Counted from the stretch's first letter, positions 7,563 to 15,687 are shown. The stretch is DNA of 31,727 nucleotides from an uncultured Lachnospiraceae bacterium (GCA_910585205.1 CAJUCC010000001.1:1-31727), one strand, 5' to 3'. A program made the numbers and translations. The notes: generated by a model not told the origin, from the sequence alone.

Positions 7563-7886
7563 ATGGTATTTAATACAGGAGCAGCGCTGTTAGATGCAAT
7601 CGTGCTGGCGGTCGTGTCCAGAAAGGCAGAGGGCACTTATGGATATAAGATCACACAGGAAGTCCGGGGAGCGATCGAGGTATCGGAATCCACACTTTAT
7701 CCGGTACTGCGCAGGCTGCAGAAGGACGAATGTCTGGAGGTATATGACAGAGAGTGCGGGGGAAGAAACCGACGGTACTATAAGATAACGGAGAAAGGCA
7801 GGCTGCAGCTCAATCTGTATGAGGGTGAGTGGTCGCTGTACGCGGCGAAGATTACCGGAATTTTTCAGGGAGGGATAGACACATGA
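7563..7886 (+). CDS. PadR family transcriptional regulator
   Basis: A 107-aa winged-helix repressor of the short PadR type (subfamily 2, without the long C-terminal domain). Visible marks are AIVLAVVSRKAEGTYGYKITQEV, the recognition-helix region ESTLYPVLRRLQKDECLEVY and the wing GGRNRRYYKITEKGR. AAAGGAG precedes the ATG by 8 nt. It heads a four-gene overlapping operon and is very likely autoregulated through the dyads at 7489-7545. The next gene encodes a HAAS/DUF1700 protein, the usual PadR partner. The inducing signal is not known but is probably envelope stress or a membrane-active compound. Confidence 0.93.
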   Translation: MVFNTGAALLDAIVLAVVSRKAEGTYGYKITQEVRGAIEVSESTLYPVLRRLQKDECLEVYDRECGGRNRRYYKITEKGRLQLNLYEGEWSLYAAKITGIFQGGIDT

Positions 7887-8596
7887 ATCGTACGGAATTC
7901 ATGCAGGCATTTCAAAATGCCCTTTACGACGTTCCATCGGAAGAAAGAGATGCGGCGTTGGAGTACTATAATGACTATCTGGACGATGCGGGGCCGGAAA
8001 AGGAAGAACAAATTCTGCAGGAATGGGGTTCTCCGGAACGGCTGGCGCAGAGCATTCGGGGCGGCATGAACGGAAAACTGGAAAACGGGGAATTTACCGA
8101 ACATGGATTTTCCGACGGAGAGGAAAAATTCGTTCCGGCGCCGGCGGACGAACGGAAACAGGAATCGCAAAGCCCTCCGCCGGTGGAGAAGGCGCGGAAA
8201 AAGACAGGTGTGAACATATGGAAACTGGTGTCGATTGTATTGCTCTGTATCCTTCTCGGCCCCGTGTGTATTCCCATTGCGGCGGCTGCCGGTGCCGTGT
8301 TGGTGACGATTGTGTTATTGATTGCTGCGGTTTTGTTTGTGTTTCTGGCCATCGGTCTGGCCATACTGTGCAGCGGCGTGGCAATCGCTGTGGCAGGCGT
8401 TGCGAAACTGTTTGTGTTTCCTGCCGGCGCACTGGTTCTGTTTGGATGTGGATTGCTCATAACGGTTGTCGGCGGGTTAATCACGTGGCTCTTCGGATGG
8501 CTGGTGGTAAAAAGCAGTGCCTGGCTGTTTCGGGCAGTGGTGGATTTATGTAGAAGGCCCTTTCACGGGAAAAGACGCGGAGGTGCGGGACAATGA
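7883..8596 (+). CDS. DUF1700/HAAS-domain membrane protein
   Basis: A 237-aa protein with an N-terminal HAAS (alpha-helical, PadR-associated) domain at about residues 1-65 (NRTEFMQAFQNAL...LEYYNDYLDDAG...EWGSPERLAQSIR). A charged, proline-rich linker to about residue 110 follows, then several hydrophobic segments rich in Ala/Val/Leu. It probably passes a membrane signal to the PadR regulator. The ATG overlaps the padR stop as ATGA, with GGGAGGGA upstream; an upstream in-frame start at 7829 would lie deep inside padR and lacks a ribosome site. The family role is known only in outline. Confidence 0.88.
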   Translation: MNRTEFMQAFQNALYDVPSEERDAALEYYNDYLDDAGPEKEEQILQEWGSPERLAQSIRGGMNGKLENGEFTEHGFSDGEEKFVPAPADERKQESQSPPPVEKARKKTGVNIWKLVSIVLLCILLGPVCIPIAAAAGAVLVTIVLLIAAVLFVFLAIGLAILCSGVAIAVAGVAKLFVFPAGALVLFGCGLLITVVGGLITWLFGWLVVKSSAWLFRAVVDLCRRPFHGKRRGGAGQ

Positions 8597-9558
8597 AGCG
8601 GATTTGGAAAGTATGGGCGGTGTCTGGTATAATAGCGCTTATCGGTGCGGCCTGTATATTGATTGGCCGCATGTGCGGCGGGAGAGAAGAAGCGGCTGAT
8701 CTGCTGGCACAGGAGGTATACAGCAGAGCGGGGAAGTCGGTCGAAAGTGATTTCTGGGAATCGTTTGATCTGGATCTGAATGAAAAACTGCTGGAACAGA
8801 TTGACCCGTTAATGGAGCTGGCGCCGGCGGAATCGGGAGATTATGAGAACCGGGATCTTGCGCACAGGAATGAGGTCAGCCGGCTTCTGGTAAGAGCCGG
8901 CGGCTGTGAGCTGACGATAACGCAGACCGATGCGGATACGTTTGGGATTGTGGTGGAGGATGCGGATAAACTGCGGTCTTATCTGGAGGGCGGGAATCTG
9001 TCCGTGATTTCCGGCTATGAGAAAAAGAACGGGCAGAAACATTATACAAAGATGACATTGTATATTCCTGCCGACGCCGTGCTGGATGAAATAGAAATCG
9101 ATGTCGGCGGGTGCATTCTTCAGGCCGGGGATCTCAGAGCGCATGAGATTGTGGTGGATGCCGGTGCGGGAAGCTTTACGATAAACGGATTGGAGGCGGA
9201 TAAGCTGGAGGCGGAACTCGCAGCCGGCGAGATGAAGGTGACGGACGCTTCCGTGACCGATCTGGTCGTTGAAGGCGGTGTCGGGGCATTCTCCTGGCAG
9301 GGCGCCGTTGCGGGCAGCGTGGAAGCGGAATGCGGAATGGGAAGAATCGCGCTGTCGGTGGAAGGACAACAGGAAGATTTTGATTATCATACAGACTGTG
9401 TTGCGGGTGATATTGTGATTGGAGGCATATCCGGCGGGGGTTCGGTCGGGGAGCATGCATACCGGAATCAGGCGGATAAGTACATGGATCTGTCCTGTGC
9501 GATGGGAGAAATTGCAGTAGACTTTTATGAAAAGGGAGGAAACGAAAATGAACAATGA
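8593..9558 (+). CDS. DUF4097-family putative adhesin-like exported protein
   Basis: A 321-aa protein with an N-terminal hydrophobic segment (residues 4-26, VWAVSGIIALIGAACILIG) that anchors or exports it. From about residue 145 on it has the repeating short strands of the DUF4097 beta-helix-like family (for example IDVGGCILQAGDLRAHEIVVDAG and the GAGSFTINGLEADKLEAELAAGEM ladder). It starts with ATGA overlap on the preceding gene and has GGAGG 8 nt upstream. Such proteins commonly occur in operons with PadR, DUF1700 and PspC proteins and are thought to act at the cell surface during envelope stress. No catalytic motif is visible. Confidence 0.85.
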   Translation: MKRIWKVWAVSGIIALIGAACILIGRMCGGREEAADLLAQEVYSRAGKSVESDFWESFDLDLNEKLLEQIDPLMELAPAESGDYENRDLAHRNEVSRLLVRAGGCELTITQTDADTFGIVVEDADKLRSYLEGGNLSVISGYEKKNGQKHYTKMTLYIPADAVLDEIEIDVGGCILQAGDLRAHEIVVDAGAGSFTINGLEADKLEAELAAGEMKVTDASVTDLVVEGGVGAFSWQGAVAGSVEAECGMGRIALSVEGQQEDFDYHTDCVAGDIVIGGISGGGSVGEHAYRNQADKYMDLSCAMGEIAVDFYEKGGNENEQ

Positions 9559-9745
9559 TTTTAAAAAACTGACCAGAAGCAGAACGAACCGGATGCTGTG
9601 CGGTGTATGCGGCGGACTGGGGGAATACCTGAATGTGGATCCCACGGTAATTCGGATTCTCTGGATCTTATTTATCTTTTTCAGTTTTGGAATGGCGGTT
9701 TTGATCTATTTTATTGCGGCGGTGGTTATGCCGGATACGGAATAA
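9548..9745 (+). CDS. PspC-domain membrane protein
   Basis: A 65-aa PspC protein. KKLTRSRTNRMLCGVCGGLGEYLNVDPTVIRI-type sequence leads into one long hydrophobic segment, ending in AAVVMPDTE, the typical PspC end. PspC domains sense or stabilise the membrane in phage-shock-like responses. The ATG at 9548 follows GGGAGGA by 7 nt and overlaps the preceding gene by 11 nt; an upstream ATG at 9527 lacks a ribosome site. It is the last gene of the PadR operon. Confidence 0.93.
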   Translation: MNNDFKKLTRSRTNRMLCGVCGGLGEYLNVDPTVIRILWILFIFFSFGMAVLIYFIAAVVMPDTE

Positions 9746-9783
9746 AGATAAGAAGAAACTGCTGCGCAGGAAACGGCAGCGAC

Positions 9784-9836
9784 AAAGAGACTGGTGCAGA
9801 CGACAGGGCATACTGTCGGCAGCAGTCTCTTTTTTG
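9784..9836 (+). terminator. Terminator of the PadR operon
   Basis: A 10-bp outer stem (9784-9793 with 9823-9832), an inner CGACAG/CTGTCG stem, and a T run after the outer arm. It ends transcription between pspC and the convergent ECF gene. Confidence 0.85.
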
Positions 9837-9894
9837 TATACCCGGAGTTGGATTCACCGCACGGCAGCGGAGCGGGTAACGGAGGGCAGACAGA

Positions 9895-10485
9895 TCACGC
9901 CCCGCTTTTGATTTGATATAACAGTCCTGCTTTTTTCAGGGCGGGAAGCAGCGCCATGTAAACGGCCGTCGCCGCGATCAGAGACGTTACGGCATTGAAA
10001 GAGGACGAAGCCGCGTTGTAGACGAGTACGACTTCCGCCGCAGGCTTTCCGAGGATAAGCAGCTTGTAACAATACCCGGCCAGCGGATCGAATATGGCGT
10101 TAAACAATAGTCCTGCGCCGCCGGAGAGCAGCGTCCAGCGGAAAATATAGTTTCTGTCATTGCTCCGGGTGATATGGCCAATCCTGTGCGCCACGAAACC
10201 GGTGATGATACCGATACAGAACTTCAAGACAAAGGTTTTCGGCGCATAGATGACATAGACCGGATCGATCAGATCACCGATTGTCATACCGATGGCGCCG
10301 CCCAGACCACCGTATGTACCGCCCAGAATCAAAGCGCCGAGTACACATACCGCGTTTCCCAGATGGATGGAAGTCGCGTCTCCGCCCGGGAGGGCGATTT
10401 TGATCTGTAAAAAAGTAAATACAACATAGGAAAGCGCCGCGATCAGGCCGGTTGCGGCAATCCGGTATGCTTTTTGATTTTGCAT
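9895..10485 (-). CDS. ECF transporter S component (vitamin-binding subunit)
   Basis: A 196-aa membrane protein with about six hydrophobic segments, of the ECF-type S-component family that includes HmpT- and PdxU-like proteins. Characteristic stretches are LSYVVFTFLQIKI, GGTYGGLGGAIGMTIGDLIDP and FVLKFCIGIITGFVAHRI. It binds the vitamin or precursor and relies on a shared ECF energising module encoded elsewhere. A pyridoxal kinase gene lies 2.5 kb away and the family contains putative B6 transporters, so a B6 vitamer is a possible substrate; the sequence alone cannot decide. AAGGAGG stands 8 nt before the ATG at 10485, and longer frames upstream have no ribosome site. Confidence 0.85.
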   Translation of the reverse strand: MQNQKAYRIAATGLIAALSYVVFTFLQIKIALPGGDATSIHLGNAVCVLGALILGGTYGGLGGAIGMTIGDLIDPVYVIYAPKTFVLKFCIGIITGFVAHRIGHITRSNDRNYIFRWTLLSGGAGLLFNAIFDPLAGYCYKLLILGKPAAEVVLVYNAASSSFNAVTSLIAATAVYMALLPALKKAGLLYQIKSGA

Positions 10486-10510
10486 GATGGTTTCCTCCTT
10501 TTTTCTAAAT

Positions 10511-10545
10511 AGTATACGCAGATTTGGCATTCTATAAATAGCCAA
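10511..10545 (-). promoter_or_regulatory. Possible promoter of the ECF gene with overlapping inverted repeat
   Basis: On the minus strand, TTTATA (10533-10538), 16-bp spacer, TATACT (10511-10516). An inverted repeat TTGGC-N12-GCCAA (10524-10545) covers the -35 and part of the spacer, so it could be a repressor site. The hexamers are moderate (4/6 and 5/6). Confidence 0.45.
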
Positions 10546-10570
10546 TAAAGAAAAAATTAACCAGACCAGT

Positions 10571-10626
10571 TTTGCCCGTATCAGTGCGGGACAGTTTTGC
10601 CGTCTGCACGGCGAGGCTCTTTTTTG
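10571..10626. repeat. Tandem hairpin repeat in the ECF/ABC intergenic region
   Basis: Two copies of a unit beginning AGTTTTGCC lie side by side, each closing a GC hairpin (GCCCG...CGGGA and GCCGT-CTGC-ACGGC), followed on the plus strand by GAGGCTC and six T. It lies upstream of both divergent promoters and matches no riboswitch class I recognise. Confidence 0.4.
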
Positions 10627-10657
10627 TGAAAACTTTATGAATTTCCGAGCACATTTA

Positions 10658-10686
10658 TTGACAGTGGAAAAAAATGGTTGTAATAT
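10658..10686 (+). promoter_or_regulatory. Promoter of the ABC exporter operon
   Basis: A perfect TTGACA (10658-10663), 17-bp spacer, TAATAT (10681-10686). The predicted leader is only about 30 nt. Confidence 0.7.
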
Positions 10687-10721
10687 CAAAATTTAATCAG
10701 AAAAATTAGGGGAGGTATGAT

Positions 10722-12464
10722 ATGAAGCGGTATGGAAAATATATCAGGCCATATTGGAAATCGTTTGTTTTCGGTCCGATCCTGATGGTGACGGAAGTGG
10801 TGGGAGAGGTGCTCCTGCCCTCATTTATGGCGGATATTATCAATATCGGTGCGGTACAGCACGATGTGGCGTTTATTATCCGTATGGGACTGGTCATGCT
10901 GTTGACCGCAGCGGTCATGATGCTGGGCGGCATCGGCGGCGCGTACTTTTCCGCGCGGGCTGCCATCAGTTTTGCGGCTGATCTGCGCAGTGATGTGTTT
11001 CGGAAGGTGCAGGATTTTTCCTTTCGCAATATCGACACGTACAGCACCGGTTCACTGATTACGCGGTTGACCAATGATATAACACAGGTGCAGAATGTCA
11101 TTATGATGGGACTGCGGCTTTTACTGCGCGCGCCGGGGATGCTGATCGGCGCCATTATCATGGCGTTTGTGATGAACGCGGAACTGGCGCTGATATTGGT
11201 AATCGTAATCCCGCTTTTGGCCGGCGCCATAGGCGTTGTGATCCGAATTGCTTTTCCGCGTTTTGAAATCATGCAAAAAAAGATCGATGCCCTGAATTCG
11301 CGTATACAGGAAGCGCTGGTGGGAATACGGATTATCAAATCCTTTGTCCGGGATGATTTTGAGGAGGCGAAGTTTGCGCAGTCGAATACGGAGCTGAAAG
11401 AAGCGGGCCTTCGCGCGTTTCGGATTGTCATTTTCAATATGCCGATCATGATGCTGGCCATGAATGTGACGACGCTGGCGGTCGTCTGGTTCGGCGGCAG
11501 GCAGGTGCTTTTCGGAACGATGCCGGTGGGTGATCTGACCGCTTTTACCACCTATATCGTTCAGGTTCTGATGTCTCTGATGATACTGGCCATGGTACTG
11601 CTGCAGAGCAGCCGGGCGGTTGCGGGACTGAAGCGGATTACGGAAGTGCTGGATACGGAAGTCGATCTGACGGATGCGGCGGCAGCACGGAAAGATGCGG
11701 TTGTCAGAGAGGGAAAAATCGAGTTTCGCAATGTTATGTTTTCCTATTATAAAAGCAGCGGAAACAAGTCGCTGCCCGCCCTGTCGGATATTTCCTTCAC
11801 GATTGCGGCGGGGCAGACGGTGGGCATAATCGGAGCTACCGGCTGCGGGAAAACCAGTCTGGTGCAGTTGATTCCGCGTCTGTATGATGTCGACGCGGGC
11901 GGCGTGTATGTGGACGGCATCGATGTGCGGGATTATTCCCTGCGGCATCTGCGGGACGGCGTCGGAATGGTACTGCAGAAAAATGTGCTCTTTTCCGGTA
12001 CGATTGCGGAAAATCTGCGGTGGGGAGACGAGACGGCGGATGCGGACGCTGTCCGGGCCGCGGCGGCTTCCGCACAGGCGGCCGGCTTTATTGCCTCTTT
12101 CCCGGACGGATATGATACGAATTTGAGTCAGGGCGGTGTCAATGTGTCGGGCGGGCAGAAGCAGCGGCTGTGCATTGCCAGGGCACTGCTGAAAAAGCCC
12201 CGGATACTGATACTGGATGACAGTACGAGCGCTGTCGATACGGCGACGGAAGCGGAGATTCGCAAATGTTTTGCCAATGAGCTCAAAGACACGACAAAGA
12301 TTATTATTGCACAGCGGATTACCTCCGTTATGGATGCGGATCAGATCATAGTTATGGAGGAAGGCAGAATCGCGGATATGGGAACGCATGCGGAGTTGCT
12401 GACCCGCTGCGACGCCTATCATGAAATCTATGAATCACAGATGAGCAGGGAGGTGAGCGCGTAA
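10722..12464 (+). CDS. ABC exporter half-transporter, degenerate-site subunit
   Basis: A 580-aa half-transporter with an N-terminal six-helix exporter domain (residues about 1-310) and a C-terminal ATPase. Walker A is GATGCGKT, the signature is VSGGQ, and Walker B is ILILDDSTSAVD. Asp replaces the catalytic Glu after Walker B, the hallmark of the degenerate-site subunit in heterodimeric exporters such as TM287/288. It should pair with the next gene product, which has the normal Glu, to export drugs, lipids or peptides. AGGGGAGGT precedes the ATG by 7 nt. Its stop overlaps the next ATG by one base. Confidence 0.93.
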   Translation: MKRYGKYIRPYWKSFVFGPILMVTEVVGEVLLPSFMADIINIGAVQHDVAFIIRMGLVMLLTAAVMMLGGIGGAYFSARAAISFAADLRSDVFRKVQDFSFRNIDTYSTGSLITRLTNDITQVQNVIMMGLRLLLRAPGMLIGAIIMAFVMNAELALILVIVIPLLAGAIGVVIRIAFPRFEIMQKKIDALNSRIQEALVGIRIIKSFVRDDFEEAKFAQSNTELKEAGLRAFRIVIFNMPIMMLAMNVTTLAVVWFGGRQVLFGTMPVGDLTAFTTYIVQVLMSLMILAMVLLQSSRAVAGLKRITEVLDTEVDLTDAAAARKDAVVREGKIEFRNVMFSYYKSSGNKSLPALSDISFTIAAGQTVGIIGATGCGKTSLVQLIPRLYDVDAGGVYVDGIDVRDYSLRHLRDGVGMVLQKNVLFSGTIAENLRWGDETADADAVRAAAASAQAAGFIASFPDGYDTNLSQGGVNVSGGQKQRLCIARALLKKPRILILDDSTSAVDTATEAEIRKCFANELKDTTKIIIAQRITSVMDADQIIVMEEGRIADMGTHAELLTRCDAYHEIYESQMSREVSA

Positions 12465-14320
12465 TGGCAGGACCACGGAGACAGGCAGGACTTCGCGCGT
12501 TCGGGAAGCCCCAGGATACGAAAAAGACGATGAAACGGCTGTTTTCCTATCTGAAACAGGATACGGAGAAATTGCTGGCAGTATTGTTTTGCATTGTTAT
12601 CACCTCACTGTCATCTCTGGCGGGCTCATATATGCTGCGGCCGGTAATCAACGGACTGACATCCGGGCAGGGGAGTGTGGCATTTCTGGCCCGGTCAGTG
12701 CTTTTGATGCTGCTGATTTTTGCAGTGGGAATTTTGGCCCAGTATGTTCACGCCAAACTGATGATTACGGTGGCGCAGGATGCGCTGCAACGGCTGCGGA
12801 ACGATCTGTTTGCCAAGACACAGAGGCTTCCGGTCCGGTATTTTGACAACAATCATCACGGCGATATTATGAGCCGTTTCACAAATGATGTGGATGCGGT
12901 CGGGGAAATGCTGACACATACACTGGCGCAGGTCATCGTCGGTGCGATCAGCATTGCGGGGACGTTTTGCCTGATGCTGTATACAAACGTATATCTGACA
13001 GTGATAACGCTGGTGATGCTGCCGCTTATGATGAAGGCCGTGCAGAGCATTGGCAGGCGCAGCCGGAAATATTATCAGGAGCAGCAGGCGGCTCTGGGAG
13101 CGCTGAACGGCTATATCGAAGAAACGGTCAGCGGGCAGAAAGTGGTCAAAGTATTCTGCCATGAGAATCATGCGATGCAGGATTTTGCGAAGTATAATGC
13201 TTCCCTGAAGGAAAAACAGATCAGAGCACAGTTTTTCGGCGGCCTGATGGCGCCGGTTATGGGCAATATGAGCCAGATCAATTATATATTGACCGCTGTG
13301 GTCGGCGGCATACTCTGTGTGCTCAGGGGATTTGATCTGGGCGGCCTGACGGTTTTTGTCAACTATTCCAGACAGTTCAGCCGCCCGATTAACGAGCTGG
13401 CCATGCAGATGAACACCATATTTTCCGCTCTGGCGGGAGCGGAGCGGGTGTTTGCCGTTATGGACGAGGCGGAGGAACCTGCGGACAGCGGGACGGCTCT
13501 TACGATCGAAGCGGCGGAAGAAAAGTGGCGCTGGCATGTGCCGGACGGGAATGAACGGTACGCGTTTAAACGGGAAAATCCGGCCTTTCGCGCAGAGATC
13601 GTACTGCAGGATGTGAGCTTCGGATACCGGTCGGAGAAGATGGTTCTGAAACATATTACCCTGTATGCGAAACCGGGACAGAAGATCGCCTTTGTGGGTT
13701 CCACCGGCGCCGGCAAGACGACGATTACCAATCTGATTAATCGCTTCTATGATATAGAGAGCGGCTGCATCTCGATCGACGGCGTGGACATCAGGGACAT
13801 CCGCAGAGACTCGCTGCGCCGGCATGTGGCGATGGTATTGCAGGATACCCACCTCTTTGCGGGAACCGTTATGGAAAATATCCGTTACGGCAGGCTGGAC
13901 GCCACCGATGAAGAAGTGATACAGGCGGCAAAGACGGCCAGTGCCCATTCTTTTATTATGCGGCTGGAACAGGGATATGATACGGTGCTGGAGGGAGACG
14001 GCGCCAATTTGAGCCAGGGTCAGCGGCAGCTTTTGAATATTGCCCGCGCAGCGGTTTCCCGGGCACCCATTCTGATCCTGGATGAAGCGACCAGTTCGGT
14101 CGATACGCGGACGGAAAAGCAGATCGAGCGCGGCATGGACCGCCTGATGGAAGACCGGACGACGCTTGTCATCGCCCACAGACTTTCCACAGTCCGCAAC
14201 GCCAATGCCATTATGGTGCTGGAAAACGGTGAGATTATCGAGCGGGGTGATCATGATGCGCTGCTGGCGCAAAAGGGCAGATATTATCAGCTCTACACGG
14301 GTCTGTGTGAACTGGATTAA
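12464..14320 (+). CDS. ABC exporter half-transporter, canonical-site subunit
   Basis: A 618-aa partner of the preceding half-transporter. A charged N-terminal tail of about 25 residues comes first, then the six-helix domain, then the ATPase with Walker A GSTGAGKT, signature LSQGQ and Walker B ILILDEATSSVD, with the catalytic Glu. The switch histidine is in VIAHRLSTV. It starts with TAATG overlap and GAGGTG upstream, so both subunits are made together. A stretch of about 40 residues with no clear homology (roughly 340-380) links the two domains and is longer than usual. The substrate is unknown. Confidence 0.93.
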   Translation: MAGPRRQAGLRAFGKPQDTKKTMKRLFSYLKQDTEKLLAVLFCIVITSLSSLAGSYMLRPVINGLTSGQGSVAFLARSVLLMLLIFAVGILAQYVHAKLMITVAQDALQRLRNDLFAKTQRLPVRYFDNNHHGDIMSRFTNDVDAVGEMLTHTLAQVIVGAISIAGTFCLMLYTNVYLTVITLVMLPLMMKAVQSIGRRSRKYYQEQQAALGALNGYIEETVSGQKVVKVFCHENHAMQDFAKYNASLKEKQIRAQFFGGLMAPVMGNMSQINYILTAVVGGILCVLRGFDLGGLTVFVNYSRQFSRPINELAMQMNTIFSALAGAERVFAVMDEAEEPADSGTALTIEAAEEKWRWHVPDGNERYAFKRENPAFRAEIVLQDVSFGYRSEKMVLKHITLYAKPGQKIAFVGSTGAGKTTITNLINRFYDIESGCISIDGVDIRDIRRDSLRRHVAMVLQDTHLFAGTVMENIRYGRLDATDEEVIQAAKTASAHSFIMRLEQGYDTVLEGDGANLSQGQRQLLNIARAAVSRAPILILDEATSSVDTRTEKQIERGMDRLMEDRTTLVIAHRLSTVRNANAIMVLENGEIIERGDHDALLAQKGRYYQLYTGLCELD

Positions 14321-14358
14321 AGAAAAAGGGAAAAGACAGCTAAAACAGGTCTTTTCCC
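14321..14358 (-). terminator. Terminator between convergent exporter and lipoprotein genes
   Basis: A perfect 10-bp stem (14328-14337 with 14349-14358). Read on the minus strand it is followed by TTTTTCTTT, so it terminates the lipoprotein gene, whose stop codon lies in the loop. It may also slow plus-strand transcription leaving the exporter operon. Confidence 0.75.
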
Positions 14359-15245
14359 AACTCCGCTACATAAATATAGGTATCACAATAGGCGAAATAG
14401 ATGCGGTAACGCCATGCTTTTCCCAGTTCCCGTGCCCACATGGTAATCAGCTTTGCCTTCCTGAGCCGGACTTCCTGCGGGTTTTTGTAATCAATTACCC
14501 GGTGTCTGTCGGTTCTGTCCCGGAGCAGGAGCGACAGATCTCCCAGACGCCGGATTTCCCGGCATGTTTCTTCGGATACGGGTCTTAAGTGGATGCGGAT
14601 ATAGCGGTCCGGCGCCGGCATGCGCTGCGCCGTTTCTGTCAGCCGGTGTATTTTTTTCCGGTCGCAGGCAATGCTGAACGGATAAAAGTTTTCCATTTCC
14701 CGGATAATCCCCTCGGTCTTTTCTGTTGTCTCGTCTTCTGCCACCTGGACCATAACATAGAGAACGGAACCGTTGTCCAGTTTCTGAAAATAGCAGGTCC
14801 GATCGACTTTCAGATGCTCTCCGAATATTTCATAATAACTCACCGGGACTGCGCAGGCGGTGTCGCTGATATGCTTTGGGTAAGAGATATGGAAGCCGGA
14901 TGCCCGGCTGATGCCGTCTGCTTCGCATACCTGCCGTACCCATTCCCGGCACTGCCGCGGTGACAGTGTTTCTCCGCCGGATGACGCGATCTGCCCGATT
15001 TGGACACCGATGCCGTCGCAGGTATTGCCTTTTTTGCTTTTTTGCGGGGACATGGTCAGCCCTTTCGGCAGAAACAGTGTCATAGTCTCGTCCATTGTCT
15101 CCAACTGTGCCTCTTCCAGATATTGAAAGCCGTCATATCCACTGCATGTGTCGCCGAAAACCGGGCCGGCATAAGCGTCTTCTTTTCCGCAGCCTGTCAG
15201 AAGACAGAGCAGAAGTGACATGACGGCAATGAATTTACATTTCAT
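14340..15245 (-). CDS. Predicted lipoprotein of unknown function
   Basis: I do not recognise the family. The 301-aa product begins with a lipoprotein signal peptide (MKCKFIAVMSLLLCLLTGCG), the lipobox LLTGC placing the lipidated Cys at residue 19. After cleavage it should be anchored to the outer face of the membrane. The mature part is mixed alpha/beta with basic clusters in its C-terminal third (RRLGDLSLLLRDRTDRHR) and no enzymatic motif I can name. The ATG at 15245 has AAGGA 6 nt upstream; the in-frame ATG at 15251 touches that site and is unlikely. A promoter and two operators shared with a divergent XRE regulator suggest it is that regulator's main target. Confidence 0.75.
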   Translation of the reverse strand: MKCKFIAVMSLLLCLLTGCGKEDAYAGPVFGDTCSGYDGFQYLEEAQLETMDETMTLFLPKGLTMSPQKSKKGNTCDGIGVQIGQIASSGGETLSPRQCREWVRQVCEADGISRASGFHISYPKHISDTACAVPVSYYEIFGEHLKVDRTCYFQKLDNGSVLYVMVQVAEDETTEKTEGIIREMENFYPFSIACDRKKIHRLTETAQRMPAPDRYIRIHLRPVSEETCREIRRLGDLSLLLRDRTDRHRVIDYKNPQEVRLRKAKLITMWARELGKAWRYRIYFAYCDTYIYVAELGKDLF

Positions 15246-15302
15246 ATACATTCCTTCTCTTCTGTGCGGAGAATCCTGCAGGCAGAATTCTTTTTTATAA
15301 CT

Positions 15303-15321
15303 TGACATTCTGTGAATGTCA
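15303..15321. promoter_or_regulatory. Operator 1 between lipoprotein and XRE genes
   Basis: TGACATTCTGTGAATGTCA has 8-bp perfect arms round TGT. It lies just downstream of the lipoprotein start point, so binding would block elongation, and it covers a TTGACA that could serve the XRE gene. Confidence 0.7.
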
Positions 15322-15332
15322 TTTTATTTGTA

Positions 15333-15361
15333 ATTTTAGCATACCATAAGGAAAATGACAA
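15333..15361 (-). promoter_or_regulatory. Promoter of the lipoprotein gene
   Basis: On the minus strand, TTGTCA (15356-15361), 17-bp spacer, TAAAAT (15333-15338), each 5 of 6. Operator 2 overlaps the -35. Confidence 0.7.
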
Positions 15362-15374
15362 GCAGTGAATGTCA
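15356..15374. promoter_or_regulatory. Operator 2 between lipoprotein and XRE genes
   Basis: TGACAAGCAGTGAATGTCA agrees with operator 1 at 15 of 19 positions and lies 53 bp from it, about five helical turns, in the same orientation. It overlaps the lipoprotein -35. Confidence 0.65.
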
Positions 15375-15394
15375 TTTTTTGTCGGAGGAATGCT

Positions 15395-15634
15395 ATGTTT
15401 ATCAACAAATCGGAAAAGGGAAGGAACAATCTGTGCGGGGAGAAAATTGCCGAACTGCGGATACGGATGGGGATTTCCCAGCGGGCGCTGGCAGATATGT
15501 TACAGATCGAAGGACTGGATATGAATAAAAATGCCGTACAGCGGATCGAGGCGGGCAAGCGGTTTGTCACGGATATTGAATTGAAGGTGATGTCGGTGGT
15601 ACTGGAGATTCCCGTGGAGAAGCTTTTGGAGTAG
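15395..15634 (+). CDS. Small XRE-family helix-turn-helix regulator
   Basis: A 79-aa DNA-binding protein consisting almost only of an XRE/Cro-type helix-turn-helix (IAELRIRMGISQRALADMLQIEG...NAVQRIEAGKRFVTDIELKVMSVVLEIPVEKLL). GGAGGA stands 6 nt before the ATG at 15395; a GTG at 15365 is in frame but would begin inside operator 2. It is divergent from the lipoprotein gene and almost certainly binds the twin TGACA...TGTCA operators, repressing that gene and perhaps itself. No separate sensor domain is present. Confidence 0.88.
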   Translation: MFINKSEKGRNNLCGEKIAELRIRMGISQRALADMLQIEGLDMNKNAVQRIEAGKRFVTDIELKVMSVVLEIPVEKLLE

Positions 15635-15658
15635 GGGCGGAGGGCGCAATTTTGGGGC

Positions 15659-15687
15659 TTGACAAATGTCCCGTCTCTTATTATTAT
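15659..15687 (+). promoter_or_regulatory. Promoter of the valS T-box leader
   Basis: A perfect TTGACA (15659-15664), 17-bp spacer, TATTAT (15682-15687, 5 of 6). Transcription should begin near 15694. Confidence 0.85.

Noticed and set aside
10486..10720. Known riboswitch (THF, TPP, preQ1, guanidine-II) in front of the ECF gene
   Set aside because: None of the conserved core sequences is present, and the likely promoter leaves a leader of only about 20 nt.
12695..14272. A 525-codon open frame on the minus strand
   Set aside because: It is antisense to the second ABC subunit, His/Arg/Gln-rich as expected of a shadow frame, and has no ribosome site.
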